Source: Opeltia flavorubescens
Lineage: Eukaryota > Ascomycota > Lecanoromycetes > Teloschistales > Teloschistaceae
Length of the DNA: 64,000 nt
Assembly (NCBI GenBank): GCA_000442125.1
Contig: KE546971.1
Location: forward strand, 1,771,784-1,835,783
Direction of reading: 5' to 3'
The first letter of the stretch is position 1. Each line of letters opens with the position of its first letter. A model generated the notes under the pieces. The model was not told where the DNA came from. It made no database searches and saw only the letters and a list, made by a program, of their open reading frames with translations. This document shows, one piece after another, positions 47,096 to 57,563 of the stretch. Made by a program: the position numbers and the translations under genes.

Positions 47096-50000
47096 CTACA
47101 TAAGACTGCTCCTTCCTCCAACCTCCGTCGACCCTTCACCGTTCGGAAGTTCGCCGCTCCTTCCAATCGTGAACTCCGTGTAGAATCTTCTCAGCCTCTC
47201 TCGCTCCTGTGGACTGATGGAACTCCTGGTCGATGACAAAGACGCCTCGATATGTCTCCATTGGATCACAACCTCATGGGTGCCTTTATCTCCACGTTCG
47301 TTGGCCCCATTGACTTCTTCAGGCTTTTCAGATAATGACTGTCGCATCTTCCGCCGCTCGATGCGTCTTGTTCGTCTTATAGCCTCAAGTTTCTCGATGG
47401 TGGCGCGGTACTCTGCTGTCTCTCTTGCACGATTACTACCACTGGATCTACTTTCTGCATCAACATCTTTGCCAAAACGGAACTGTAAGATGTCCGACTC
47501 TGTCGATGAGCCTCCATGTTTCGCCATTTGATTTTTCTTTCCAATCTTGCCATCTGCTCTACTATCTCCAAGCTCATCATGGATGGCTTCGAGATGAGCA
47601 TTGTAGATCACAGCTTGAAGATCAGCCCCCGAATAGCCCTCTGTCCGCTGCGCTACCTCATATAGACCTTGTCGTTGCGAAGATAGGATCTTTGGATCCA
47701 TCTTGAGTTTCTTGCTTATGACATTAACGATATCAAGCCGATCATCGAAATCTGGGAGATCGCAGAGGATAGATTTGTCAAGACGGCCGGGGCGTAACAG
47801 TGCAGGATCGATCAGGTCTGGCCTGCTCGTCGCAGCAAGCACGTAAACTCCACTTAGACCTTCTGCACCATCCATTTGTGTCAGTAATTGATTCACTACC
47901 CTGTCCGTGACCCCTGTCGAGTCATGGCCTCTTTTTGGTGCAATGGAATCGAATTCATCAAAGAAAAGCACACATGGTCGCGCGCTCTCAGCTCTGTCGA
48001 ATAGATCTCGAACGCTCTTCTCACTAGCACCAATGTACTTGTTCAGAATCTCAGGACCTTTGACGCTAATGAAGTTCAAGCCACACTCTCCTGCCACGGC
48101 ACTCGCCAGCAGAGTCTTCCCGCATCCAGGATAACCATAGAGTAAAAGGCCTGACCGTAATCGAAGTGGACAGCGAGCAAAGATAGGCACGTAAAGAGTG
48201 GGATATTGGAGGGTTTCCAGAAGGATTTTCCGAATGGTCTTGAGGCCTCCGATCGATTCAAACGTGATGTTCGACGATTGGAGAGTCACATTACGTAGGG
48301 ACGCTGGTGTGAACCCCTTCAGTGCTCGGTCAAAGTCTTGGTTGCTGAGTGCCATGTTGAACCCTTCTGAAGACTCACGATCCGTTGCGACTGAGTCTAC
48401 TAGGGCTTCAGATTTGGCGCGCGAAACGAGTAGCAGAAGGTCAGCAGGCATGTAGCCGTCTGTCCGTCCGGCTATCTCAAAGAGATCGAGATGTCCGCCC
48501 CGGACAACTTCAGACTTGGCAGATGACTTGGTTGGGCTTGGAGGTAGTGAGTCGTCCATCCAACCTGCTTGGTCCGCCAGACCTTCAGCTATAGCATGTC
48601 CGTTCATACCGTCGATCGCCTTTTTCCGAATCTCAGATTCTCCGACCATCGCTTGCAGAAGCTTTCGTCTACCATCCTTATCAGGTGCCTTTATGCTTAC
48701 AATATCCTTGAACAAATTGGCTCCCACGAGCAGACTATTAAGGGAATCTTGACTCTGGGCTGTTGCAAGTCGTGTCACTCCTGAGGTCCTTGCACAGTAG
48801 CGTCGTGTGATGTTGCAAAGAAGCTCGCTGATCTGGTTGCTACGGCTGTTATCCTGCGTCTGGAGTTCTGTCACTACTGGACAGAGCTTGTCGAGGTCAT
48901 CGAGGATTACCAGAGCCTGGCCACCCAGCCTTGTGGCCCACGACGCTATGGTGAAAAGTTGCTCGATCGAATCTTTGACAGCCGATACACGGACTTCATC
49001 AACTACGACCTTACGACATGACATGTAGGATACGTGGCATTGAAGCTGGTCACGCAACTGACAACCCACTAATCGAGCAAGAGAGGTTTTCCCAGAACCA
49101 AGGCCACCTGTCAAAAAGATCGATGAAGAGTGCGAGAGACTTGAGTATAATTGGTTGGAGAGTTTCTCAAGACCGATCAATGGTGCTATCTTATCTGGAA
49201 GGCCGTCATTATTGCTGGATCCCACTTGAAGTGGATTGGCAACCTCGTTCCCAAACTCTAGCGGCGTGTCTTCATCAAGCCCATTGACCCAGACCAAAGA
49301 CGGAGGTTCCGACTCCCCTTTGGTACGAGGTCGCCAGGCAAATCGAAGAATCCCTCCTGTCCATGGATTGCTTTGGTCGACAGACTCGGGGGATGGTATG
49401 ATCATACCATCCGTTAGACCACCTTGCAACAAGCTAGTAGCTTCCCGGCTGCCAGGACGGTCCACGAAGTCCTTCAAAGTCCTCTGCCGCCTGACACGGG
49501 AATGATCGCCAAGCCTAATAGAATCGTCTTGTTTGCCATTGGTAGACAAGAAGGGAAGAAATAGTAGGTTCTGTATGGTATTTTTGGGTACCGGTAATGG
49601 AGCAGCCTTTACCTCTACTATTCCACCAACGATGCCCGAAATATTCAATGAAGAACATAGCTGCGAGGAGAGGACGGCATGCATTGAAGTTGGAGCATTG
49701 AAGTACGGCAGTAATTCGGCAATAATATTTGAAGTAGCTTTTTCGCTGTCTCTTATTTCGGACTCTTTCCTTTGCTGTTGTTGTCGTGTGTCTCCGGCTT
49801 GTTTCAAGCCGGCTGGATTGACCAGTGAGACAGAAACGTAACTTACCTCAGACCAACCGCTGGTAATCGAAGTCTCGGGATCTACCCAGAGTCTCAGGCC
49901 GACATTATCTTGCGATGAATCGTCATAATCATGGAAAGTTTCATTACAGAACTTGCGATCACACGGTCGAAGAAGCAGTGCTTTCGGGGTATGGTTCTGA

Positions 50001-50770
50001 TCAGAGACCGGACGACGTTGACCGCTGCTGCGTGTGCTCCGTCCAGCGGCGCTCTTGCGTCCGTTACTGATGACACTTCGACTTACCCTTCGCTCACCCA
50101 ATCGTGGTCGAGTCTTTGGTGCTACGATGGCTTCAGCATCTGGTGCCAATTTTGCAAAGGCTACGGAAGACGCGGGCGCAGGAGTAAGGGAAGTGACAAT
50201 GATGCTTGCAGTCGAAGTGGGCGACAGGTGGAGGGTCAAGGGATGGGCATGCTGCGCTTGTACTGTGGGAGAGCCGGAAAAGGAAGGGTTCGGAAGAGCT
50301 CTGACTTGAGATAGCAGGTTAAGCTCGAGGAAGTTGGCGTGAAGCTCAATAACCTCCCAATCTTCTAAAGTCAGGGGTTCTATATGCACGGTATGTGCGA
50401 GTGGCGGCTCGAGATGGAGGAGAAGGCCAATCCTTTGACCCTCTTTCAGGCCAAGTGCACGGCCAAAGGTAGGGTCGATATCGACAGTTTCTCTCCCGGA
50501 CTCCTTCCCAGAAAAGCCATATTCACTGCGGTTTGGTTTTGGGGCAGGCAAGCTATGCATTCCAGACCATCCAGTATAGATGGAACGTTGAACATGCTTT
50601 CCATCCTTATCTTTTTCCTGCAGCAAGATCTCTACGATAACGTCTTGGACGGGTGCGTCGGTCGTCGTGATAACATTAATCAACGATTGAGGCAAATTCA
50701 CTAGGCAATTTTTCAATGAACTGAACTTGATTTGAGCTGAAGTCGGTGACTGTCTGGAAAGCCGGCTCAT
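47096..50770 (-). CDS. PEX1: Peroxisomal biogenesis AAA ATPase PEX1
   Basis: With PEX6 it forms the ATPase that pulls ubiquitinated PEX5 out of the peroxisomal membrane. Single exon, 1224 residues. The N terminus has the family block SSLKNCLVNLPQSL and a double-psi-barrel-type adaptor region (LEDWEVIELHANFLELNLLSQ). The degenerate D1 ATPase holds Walker A GGLGSGKTSLA near residue 555. The active D2 holds GYPGCGKTLLASAVAG near 880, FFDEFDSIAPKRG and the arginine block RPGRLDKSI. Start chosen at ATG 50770; the frame extends no further, but an upstream exon is possible since other fungal PEX1 proteins begin a few residues earlier. Divergent from MCM7. Confidence 0.93.
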   Translation of the reverse strand: MSRLSRQSPTSAQIKFSSLKNCLVNLPQSLINVITTTDAPVQDVIVEILLQEKDKDGKHVQRSIYTGWSGMHSLPAPKPNRSEYGFSGKESGRETVDIDPTFGRALGLKEGQRIGLLLHLEPPLAHTVHIEPLTLEDWEVIELHANFLELNLLSQVRALPNPSFSGSPTVQAQHAHPLTLHLSPTSTASIIVTSLTPAPASSVAFAKLAPDAEAIVAPKTRPRLGERRVSRSVISNGRKSAAGRSTRSSGQRRPVSDQNHTPKALLLRPCDRKFCNETFHDYDDSSQDNVGLRLWVDPETSITSGWSEVSYVSVSLVNPAGLKQAGDTRQQQQRKESEIRDSEKATSNIIAELLPYFNAPTSMHAVLSSQLCSSLNISGIVGGIVEVKAAPLPVPKNTIQNLLFLPFLSTNGKQDDSIRLGDHSRVRRQRTLKDFVDRPGSREATSLLQGGLTDGMIIPSPESVDQSNPWTGGILRFAWRPRTKGESEPPSLVWVNGLDEDTPLEFGNEVANPLQVGSSNNDGLPDKIAPLIGLEKLSNQLYSSLSHSSSIFLTGGLGSGKTSLARLVGCQLRDQLQCHVSYMSCRKVVVDEVRVSAVKDSIEQLFTIASWATRLGGQALVILDDLDKLCPVVTELQTQDNSRSNQISELLCNITRRYCARTSGVTRLATAQSQDSLNSLLVGANLFKDIVSIKAPDKDGRRKLLQAMVGESEIRKKAIDGMNGHAIAEGLADQAGWMDDSLPPSPTKSSAKSEVVRGGHLDLFEIAGRTDGYMPADLLLLVSRAKSEALVDSVATDRESSEGFNMALSNQDFDRALKGFTPASLRNVTLQSSNITFESIGGLKTIRKILLETLQYPTLYVPIFARCPLRLRSGLLLYGYPGCGKTLLASAVAGECGLNFISVKGPEILNKYIGASEKSVRDLFDRAESARPCVLFFDEFDSIAPKRGHDSTGVTDRVVNQLLTQMDGAEGLSGVYVLAATSRPDLIDPALLRPGRLDKSILCDLPDFDDRLDIVNVISKKLKMDPKILSSQRQGLYEVAQRTEGYSGADLQAVIYNAHLEAIHDELGDSRADGKIGKKNQMAKHGGSSTESDILQFRFGKDVDAESRSSGSNRARETAEYRATIEKLEAIRRTRRIERRKMRQSLSEKPEEVNGANERGDKGTHEVVIQWRHIEASLSSTRSSISPQERERLRRFYTEFTIGRSGELPNGEGSTEVGGRSSLM

Positions 50771-51040
50771 TGTTAGGCAAATACTTAGCCAGAGACTTTG
50801 GATGGTCCCTTCGACGATTAATTTTTATGTTTGCATAAGATCCAAGATAGAGCCGAGGTAGAACGAACCTAAGCTTCGAAGTAACTTGAAGAGTGCTAGT
50901 ATGAGACACGGCGTACCTGAAGCACGGACCAGCACTTTATCGCGTCTTGTCGCGTTCCCCTTCTTCGCGTCACTCACTCAACTCAAGCTCTCAAATTGTC
51001 CACGCAAAAACCGTTCCAGATTGCCTTCAATCATCTCATA
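50771..51040. promoter_or_regulatory. Divergent PEX1/MCM7 promoter with three CGCGT boxes
   Basis: 270 bases separate the starts. CGCGTC at 50941, CGCGTT at 50951 and CGCGTC at 50966 lie 70-100 bases before the MCM7 ATG. They match the core of the MluI cell-cycle box bound by MBF, which would suit a G1/S gene such as MCM7. None is a full ACGCGT, so the regulation is inferred. Confidence 0.45.
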
Positions 51041-53699
51041 ATGGCTCTACTGACGCTGAAAGCACCTGTTGATTATGCTGCCCAACAAGGTAAGAACTCC
51101 TAGATCTTCCAATTGATTGTTGATCGTACTGAAGAACCTCCCCCAAGCCGCTTTCGAGGATTTCCTTTCCGGCTACAAATCCACTGCCACCGATCTCGAA
51201 GAGCCTTCCAATGCCTTACGAGACCTTCACATCGATGGCGACAACACCAGCGATGAGTATGATTTCATGGATGATGTTACAGGAGGGAAGGAGAAGCAGC
51301 AATCGGCCGCTCAGTCACACGCGCCACGGCGGAAATACATGGATCTGCTGCAAGAGGTTGCCGATCGCAAGAGAGATGAGGTCTTGATCGAGTTGGACGA
51401 TGTCGACAATGTATTTTTGCAAAGCACACCGCTTAGGCAAGAAGCTTACGTCATTGGCAGTATGAGAAGAATCTTGGTGAGGACATGGGTTTGAAGCTGG
51501 TTGAATCGATCGAGCGGAACGCAAGACATTATGTCGATATCCTATCCAAAGCGGTCGATAAAGTCATGCCTAAAGAAACTAGAGAAATCTCGTATGTCCT
51601 TCAATTGACTGTTACCACTTGATCATTGCTGAAACATTTTCAGGTTCAAGGCCGATGTGCTGGATATTATTCAATCGCAGCGAGAAAAACGGAATGAATC
51701 TGTCATGGTTGCCGCCGAAAATGACATGGAACAACCGCCACCAGACGCCCTTTTCCCTGCTGAACTGACTCGGCGATACACACTCGCTTTCAAACCACTG
51801 ACACCATCTATGTCAAGCGACGGCCGAAATCTTAAAGCGCTGGCGATTCGACATGTGAGGGGGGAACATCTGGGTAATTTGATAACGGTCCGAGGCATTG
51901 CTACACGAGTGTCAGACGTTAAGCCTGCGGTGCAAGTCAACGCCTACACATGCGACCGTTGTGGCTACGAAATCTTCCAGACCGTCGCCACGAGATCATT
52001 TGCTCCCATGACTGAATGCGCATCTCCGGAGTGTAAGAGCAATAACGCAAAAGGCCAGCTTTTCTTATCCACGCGAGCATCGAAATTCCTACCCTTTCAA
52101 GAGATCAAAATCCAGGAGATGGCGGATCAAGTCCCAGTTGGCCATATCCCTCGAACACTCACCGTCCACTGTCATGGCACACTTACTCGACAAATTAATC
52201 CAGGGGATGTTATTGATGTTGCAGGTATCTTTCTTCCTACACCGTACACAGGATTCAAAGCAATTAAAGCCGGCCTCTTGACTGATACCTATTTGGAAGC
52301 ACAACATGTCAATCAACACAAGAAGGCATACGACAGTCTTGTCTTTGACGCTCGGACATTCCGAAGGATAGAGCAGTACAAGAATTCGGGCCACATGTAC
52401 GAGTACCTATCTCGCTCGATCGCTCCAGAGATTTATGGCCACCTTGACGTGAAGAAGGCCCTCCTCCTTCTGTTGATTGGTGGTGTGAGTAAGGAGATTG
52501 GCGACGGGATGAAAATTCGAGGCGACATCAATATATGTCTGATGGGTGACCCTGGTGTGGCGAAATCTCAGCTTCTCAAATACATCACCAAGGTAGCACC
52601 ACGAGGTGTTTACACAACCGGACGAGGGAGCAGCGGTGTAGGGTTGACAGCGGCTGTCATGCGTGACCCGACAACGGATGAGATGGTGCTTGAAGGTGGT
52701 GCACTTGTCTTAGCCGACAATGGGATATGCTGCATCGATGAATTTGACAAGATGGATGACGGAGATCGAACAGCCATTCACGAGGTGATGGAACAGCAGA
52801 CTATTTCGATATCAAAAGCTGGTATCACGACGACCCTCAACGCTCGCACCTCGATCCTCGCAGCTGCCAATCCTCTGTACGGCCGATACAACCCTCGAAT
52901 ATCTCCTGTTGACAACATCAATCTTCCTGCTGCCTTGCTCTCGCGTTTCGATGTCCTTTTCTTGATGCTCGATCAGCCAAGTCGAGAGGCTGACGAAGAG
53001 TTGGCTCAGCATGTGACTCATGTTCATATGCATAGCAAGCACCCAGAAACGCAAGGGGTCACCTTCTCACCACATGAAGTACGTCAGTACATTGCGCAAG
53101 CGCGGAGTTGGCGACCGACGGTACCTAAAGAGGTTTCAGAGTATATGGTAGGTTCGTACGTAAGAATGCGGCAACAGCAAAAGAGAGATGAAGGTGGGAA
53201 AAAGCACTTCACACACACATCAGCCCGTACACTACTCGGCGTCGTTCGACTCGCTCAAGCTTTAGCTCGACTGCGCTTCTCAGCCGAGATTGCAACTGAT
53301 GACGTGGACGAAGCGTTGAGATTAATTGAGGTCAGCAAAGCCAGCCTGTATGGCGATGCAAGAGGGAAATCAGACCAAAGTCCGAGCAGCAAGATCTACC
53401 ATCTTGTTCGAGCAATGAAAGATAGTGGAGCTGCAGCTATTGGAGATGGGAGCAGTGGAGAGCTCAGTATCAAGAAAGTACGGGAAAGGATCATTGCCAA
53501 AGGATTCACGGATGATCAATTCAATCAAGCGCTTGACGAGTATGCCATGTTAGACGTAAGTATTCTGGTTTCTTTTGAAAACAAAGCCTTCAAGACTAAT
53601 GGCTTAACATAGGTTTGGCAAACGGCTGCTCAAGGCACTCGCTTGGTCTTCATCGAATCAGAAGAGAAGGATGATGAGGACATGGATGAATCAGAGTAG
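51041..53699 (+). CDS. MCM7: DNA replication licensing helicase subunit MCM7
   Basis: Subunit of the MCM2-7 replicative helicase. Exons 51041-51089, 51148-51410, 51461-51591, 51644-53555 and 53613-53699 give 813 residues. The acceptor at 51147 (CCCCAAG) was selected because the nearer AAG puts the rest out of frame; it yields [21 protein letters not shown] zinc motif ([10 protein letters not shown] with CASPEC) lies near residues 250-278. The MCM box shows Walker [15 protein letters not shown] near 449, Walker [15 protein letters not shown] and the arginine finger SRFDVLF near 581. The C-terminal winged-helix segment extends across the last intron to an acidic tail ([13 protein letters not shown]). 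All catalytic motifs are intact. Confidence 0.96.
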
Positions 53700-54294
53700 T
53701 CGAATAATGATGGGCGGAGAACAAGGAGTTATGTCTGGGTGACCGATGGGTTTTTGGGATGGAATAGAGTACTTGGAGGTTGAACTTGATCATCTACTTC
53801 TACGTCGTCCAACGTTTGAACACTTGAGCACAGATGATTATGTTACGGTACGACATAGTCTAGGCTTTTAGTGGATCCGTTGTGTGCCTTGCAGATGACG
53901 TGCATTGGCCTTGGCATTTCTTCAACAATCTTCATAGAGGCCCAGTATTACTCATAAGCAATACTACTCGGTTGGCTTTGAAGCCTTGCCAACCTGTGTA
54001 GCTGCTCTTGATGAAGTTCACATAAGCTCGCCAGCCACATCCTGTACGATTTCAACCCCGCCGACCCACCGCCATCGTCGACTTTCAGGAAGCTATTCTT
54101 GTACCGTCACCGCTTTCACAGCTTCTCCCTTGAAGTATGCAATGGGAGGATCGGGCTTTCATCCTTTCGGCGGTTCGGTGAGCAGGCACCTTAAAAGAGT
54201 ATGCACGTTCCCGAGCCGCAGCTCCAGCCGGACGCAGAGACCCATGCAGTGAGAAGCTCCGAGATTAATTGGGCACCAGCTTAATTCCGATGGA
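53700..54294. other. Upstream region of the deneddylase gene, start exon not resolved
   Basis: About 600 bases after MCM7. The initiator exon of the Nedd8 protease should be here. Candidate ATGs exist (for example near 54130 and 54289), but none joins to the later exons with a convincing donor and acceptor in frame. Confidence 0.4.
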
Positions 54295-55297
54295 GGCGAT
54301 CCCTACCTAAGCTGTACGTTTGCCTCATATACCACAGCATCCATGTAAACTAATCGTGCGGGTAGATTTTGATGTGCGATGTGTGTACGCCTTGACAGAC
54401 CGTACCTTCCTTCCTTTTCGCTGCTGAGTTGCGACAGTGACTAAGGACGACGTCAAAACACTGAAAGATGACTGGCTTACGGATAATGTCATCGCCTTCT
54501 GGGAAGAGTAAGGCTCTACAACTTCTACCAAGCCTATTTTCATCTAGCTAATGCTCTGGTTTGCTAACAGATACCTTGAGCATGAACATCTTGCCCATTT
54601 CCGCGGTGCTCGAATCGTCCTTCTCCGCCCTAGCATGTCTTTCATGCTAATCCAAACACCCGATCCTCTAACTCTACGTGATGCTCTTCCCGATTTCTCC
54701 AAGACAAGTCATATCTTTCTACCAATCAACGATTGCCGGAACCCTTCAGTCGCTGAAGGTGATACCCCAAAAAGCCAGTTGCAATACCGTACATGACAAA
54801 AGTTCTAATACTCCCTCGGCAGGTGGCTCTCACTGGTCATTGCTGGTCGTCAGTATCGTGGATGCGCTGGCTTTTCACTACGACAGCCTCCATCCTTCGA
54901 ACAGAGACGAAGCCATTACGACTACCAAAAAGCTCAGCAAGCTACTGAACCGAAATCTCGATTTTCGTGATCTCCCTGACAGTCCGCAACAAGAGAATGG
55001 TTCAGATTGCGGTGTCTTCGTTTGCGTTCAAATGAAGCACCTGCTCATGAGAAAGCTACTGTTGGCCCACGAAAAAGAGAAGATTGACATGTCAATGGGT
55101 GGCAAGCATCTAGATGCATACCGTGGGAGGAAAGAGATGTTGGTTGTCATTGAAGGATTTAGGAAAGAGGGTGAGAGGAGAAGGTCGTAAGTTCGAAGAC
55201 TCTCGCAAAAGGCTCTTCCTGACAAGGACTGACTTGTCATAGAAGATCAACAAGTCCGAGCAAAAATGGCAAGGCCACGCCGCCACGAGTGGATTGA
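54295..55297 (+). CDS. Nedd8-specific cysteine protease (NEDP1/SENP8-like, C48 family); N terminus incomplete
   Basis: Ulp1-type protease that removes Nedd8 from cullins or matures Nedd8. Exons I can support: up to 54313, 54366-54380, 54438-54507, 54571-54758, 54823-55186, 55243-55297; from the first split codon to the stop this is 231 codons in frame. The 15-base microexon joins DPYLSY to FDVRLTKDDVKTLKDDWL, the block expected at the start of the domain. Catalytic residues: His in GGSHWSLLVV, Asp in YDSLHP, Gln region in SPQQENGSDCG and nucleophilic Cys in SDCGVFVC. The last exon adds a basic Ser-rich tail ending TPPRVD; without it the frame stops at RRRS. The first ATG exon is not resolved. 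Confidence 0.85.
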
Positions 55298-56295
55298 TCT
55301 CCGACCTTTGTGTGGTTGCTTTGCTGCTCGGATTATGTTTGCGACTTGCGATGGAGCGTGCATGTATTGCTTTGCCTTGCTTGATATAAGGATTCTGATA
55401 CGGTGGTCGCATTGATCACATTGACATCATGGAGAATGCATAGCATGAGTGCATTGTTGACATTGATCTGTGAAGATTATTTGTTTGTCATAATTCAAGA
55501 GCTACAGCAGAATGTCAGAATACCTTTAGCTTGCGCAAATTCATTCACTTCTATTGCGTTATTCATTCACTTCTATCGATTCCCTACATGTTACCTTATG
55601 TCCCGTCTCCTTTAAGTATTTGAAAGAACATCATTCTTATTGGAGTTCGTCGCCATTGACACGGAGGGGCTGGGAATGCAGATCGAGAAGCGAGATTTCC
55701 TCGAGGGCGAACAGCAAGGGAAGGTGTCAACTTATTAGGACGGATAGCTGTGAGACGTGTGTATCTTTACTCTCATACAGCAAGGAGATATAGTAAGGAA
55801 AGCAACTGTTCAATGCCTTACTATTTTCAATCGTGTCGTAGGCAAAGTGAACCGACGATTCGGCTGCTGGGGTGTCTTTCGTGCTTTCTACACCAGATTG
55901 GCGGTGTCATTATAAATGATCTTCGGTAAACAGTGGAGAGTTTGAAGAGGCTTCTTTTCATTATTCGAAATTTTGCTTTTGTGACGAAAAGGATTGGTAG
56001 AACGCCTGTCATCATTCTAGATCAATCGAAGGAAACAAGCTTTGATAAGAGTCAATACATGAATAGCAAGCTTTTTACTCATAGCACTCGCTGCCCCGAT
56101 GGTCATTGTAGCATAATAAAAAATGGTTGAAGTATAGTAACGATACCAATCGATCTCTCAAATACAATGCATATGCAACACTGTACAGAATCAAGCTGCC
56201 GTTGGACCATGTGGACTTCTCTTATCGTCTCACCTCTACCGGTCAACGTCTTCTTCTTTGCCGTCCAATTGGTTTCAATTTGTATCCATACAACG
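55298..56295. other. Convergent gap between deneddylase and ATP11
   Basis: About 1 kb holding the two 3' ends. Only short frames are open and none shows protein character. No RNA gene or repeat was recognised. Confidence 0.5.
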
Positions 56296-57278
56296 TCAGA
56301 CGATCTTCTCCGCTTCCTCGACTAGCTCTTCAAGCTTGAAAGCCGCGTCCCCCTGACTAAACATTTCCATAAGCCTTCTCTTCCTGTTGTCATCTGCCTG
56401 ATCTCCACCATAGAATTTCTGCAAGCATAGCACGAGCCATCTCGCCTCCTCCACATTGACACCTCTTCCTTGGACCACCTGCCCCTGCATCAAGGCCAGT
56501 CCCTTCTCTTGCATCAACTCCGTGTGCATGGTGATAGTCGTATGTGGTTGGCTAAATTCCCCTCTTAATTTGTATTCCGCCAGATGGGTGAAAACGACAG
56601 TCACGGTATCCGGCGCGGGAAATGACCATTGCATGAAGTGTATCTCGGCGCCTGCGCTGCCTTCTCGTGGGAGTGGAAGGATGAATTGTGGGTGTCTGCG
56701 AGCCGCTTGTTGGATACGAGAAAAGGTGGTAGATGGAAGGACGGCACAGAGTGATGTCGGTGACGAAGCATGACGAAGACGCCAGATATATTCGATCTCT
56801 TTGGCCGGCAACACAGCAATCTTGTCAAGATCAAGGTACGATGAAAGAGTTTTGATGCCCGGTAGAGCTGGTTGCTTTGGTCCCGTTGGTGACGGGTACT
56901 CAGCAGGTATAGGAGCTGCTGGTGGGCTTTGAGAAGATGGAGTAGTGTGCGATTGCGGCGGAATGTTTCTGACTTCAGATCTCTGCTCTTCCTCAGTGCG
57001 AGCTTTATAGACAGCCTTTAATTCATCGACGGATGCCAAGCCTTCCCTTTGACGACATCAGCAAGACAGTGATATGCGCGAAAGGCTGAAAAACTGTACT
57101 GTTGGGCTTTGCGCTGTAGTTTGTCACGATATTTTTCGGTGATTCTGTCCGCTGCTAATTGATGTGTCACCAAGAAACGGGAGTCCACCACACGTGCCCC
57201 CCTTCTCTGTATTGGCCCACATCGAGGACCACATAGCTTGAAAGCATGTAAAGATGAACGAAGACGGATCGCGATCAT
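56296..57278 (-). CDS. ATP11: Mitochondrial F1-ATPase assembly factor ATP11
   Basis: Chaperone that binds the F1 beta subunit during ATP synthase assembly in the matrix. Exons 57278-57100 and 57046-56296 give 309 residues. The N terminus MIAIRLRSSLHAFKLCG is basic and free of acids, as in a matrix presequence. The joined segment RITEKYRDKLQRKAQQEGLASVDELK is typical of the family, as is SYLDLDKIAVLPAKEIEYIWRLRH. A Pro/Ser-rich linker lies at about residues 80-130. The intron is 53 bases (GTACAG to AAAG); if ignored, the large exon would seem to start with a false MASVDELK. Divergent from the acyl-CoA synthetase with 285 bases between starts. Confidence 0.92.
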
Positions 57279-57563
57279 TGACAGACGGGTGGTGAAGTCT
57301 TAAGGTGGGTTCTGCAACTCCGCGTCTCGAGAATTCGGTCGGCATTTGGAATACCGACTTGCCGCTTTCCTTACCTTCGGTGTCATGAACCTCGGCAATT
57401 TTCCACCTCAACGTCTATCGTCATACCTGATGATCCCCGACGCCGTTATGGACTTCCCGCCGTCTCTGCTCCCAGTCATTTTCGCATGCAATGCGGTCGA
57501 ACAAGTACTGGAGAGTCAGAACTTCACCAATTGCGACACTGAAACAACCTACCAGCTTCCAAC
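57279..57563. promoter_or_regulatory. Divergent promoter region ATP11 / acyl-CoA synthetase
   Basis: 285 bases between opposite start codons. No specific factor site could be assigned. Overlapping frames in this stretch are not supported as genes. Confidence 0.45.
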
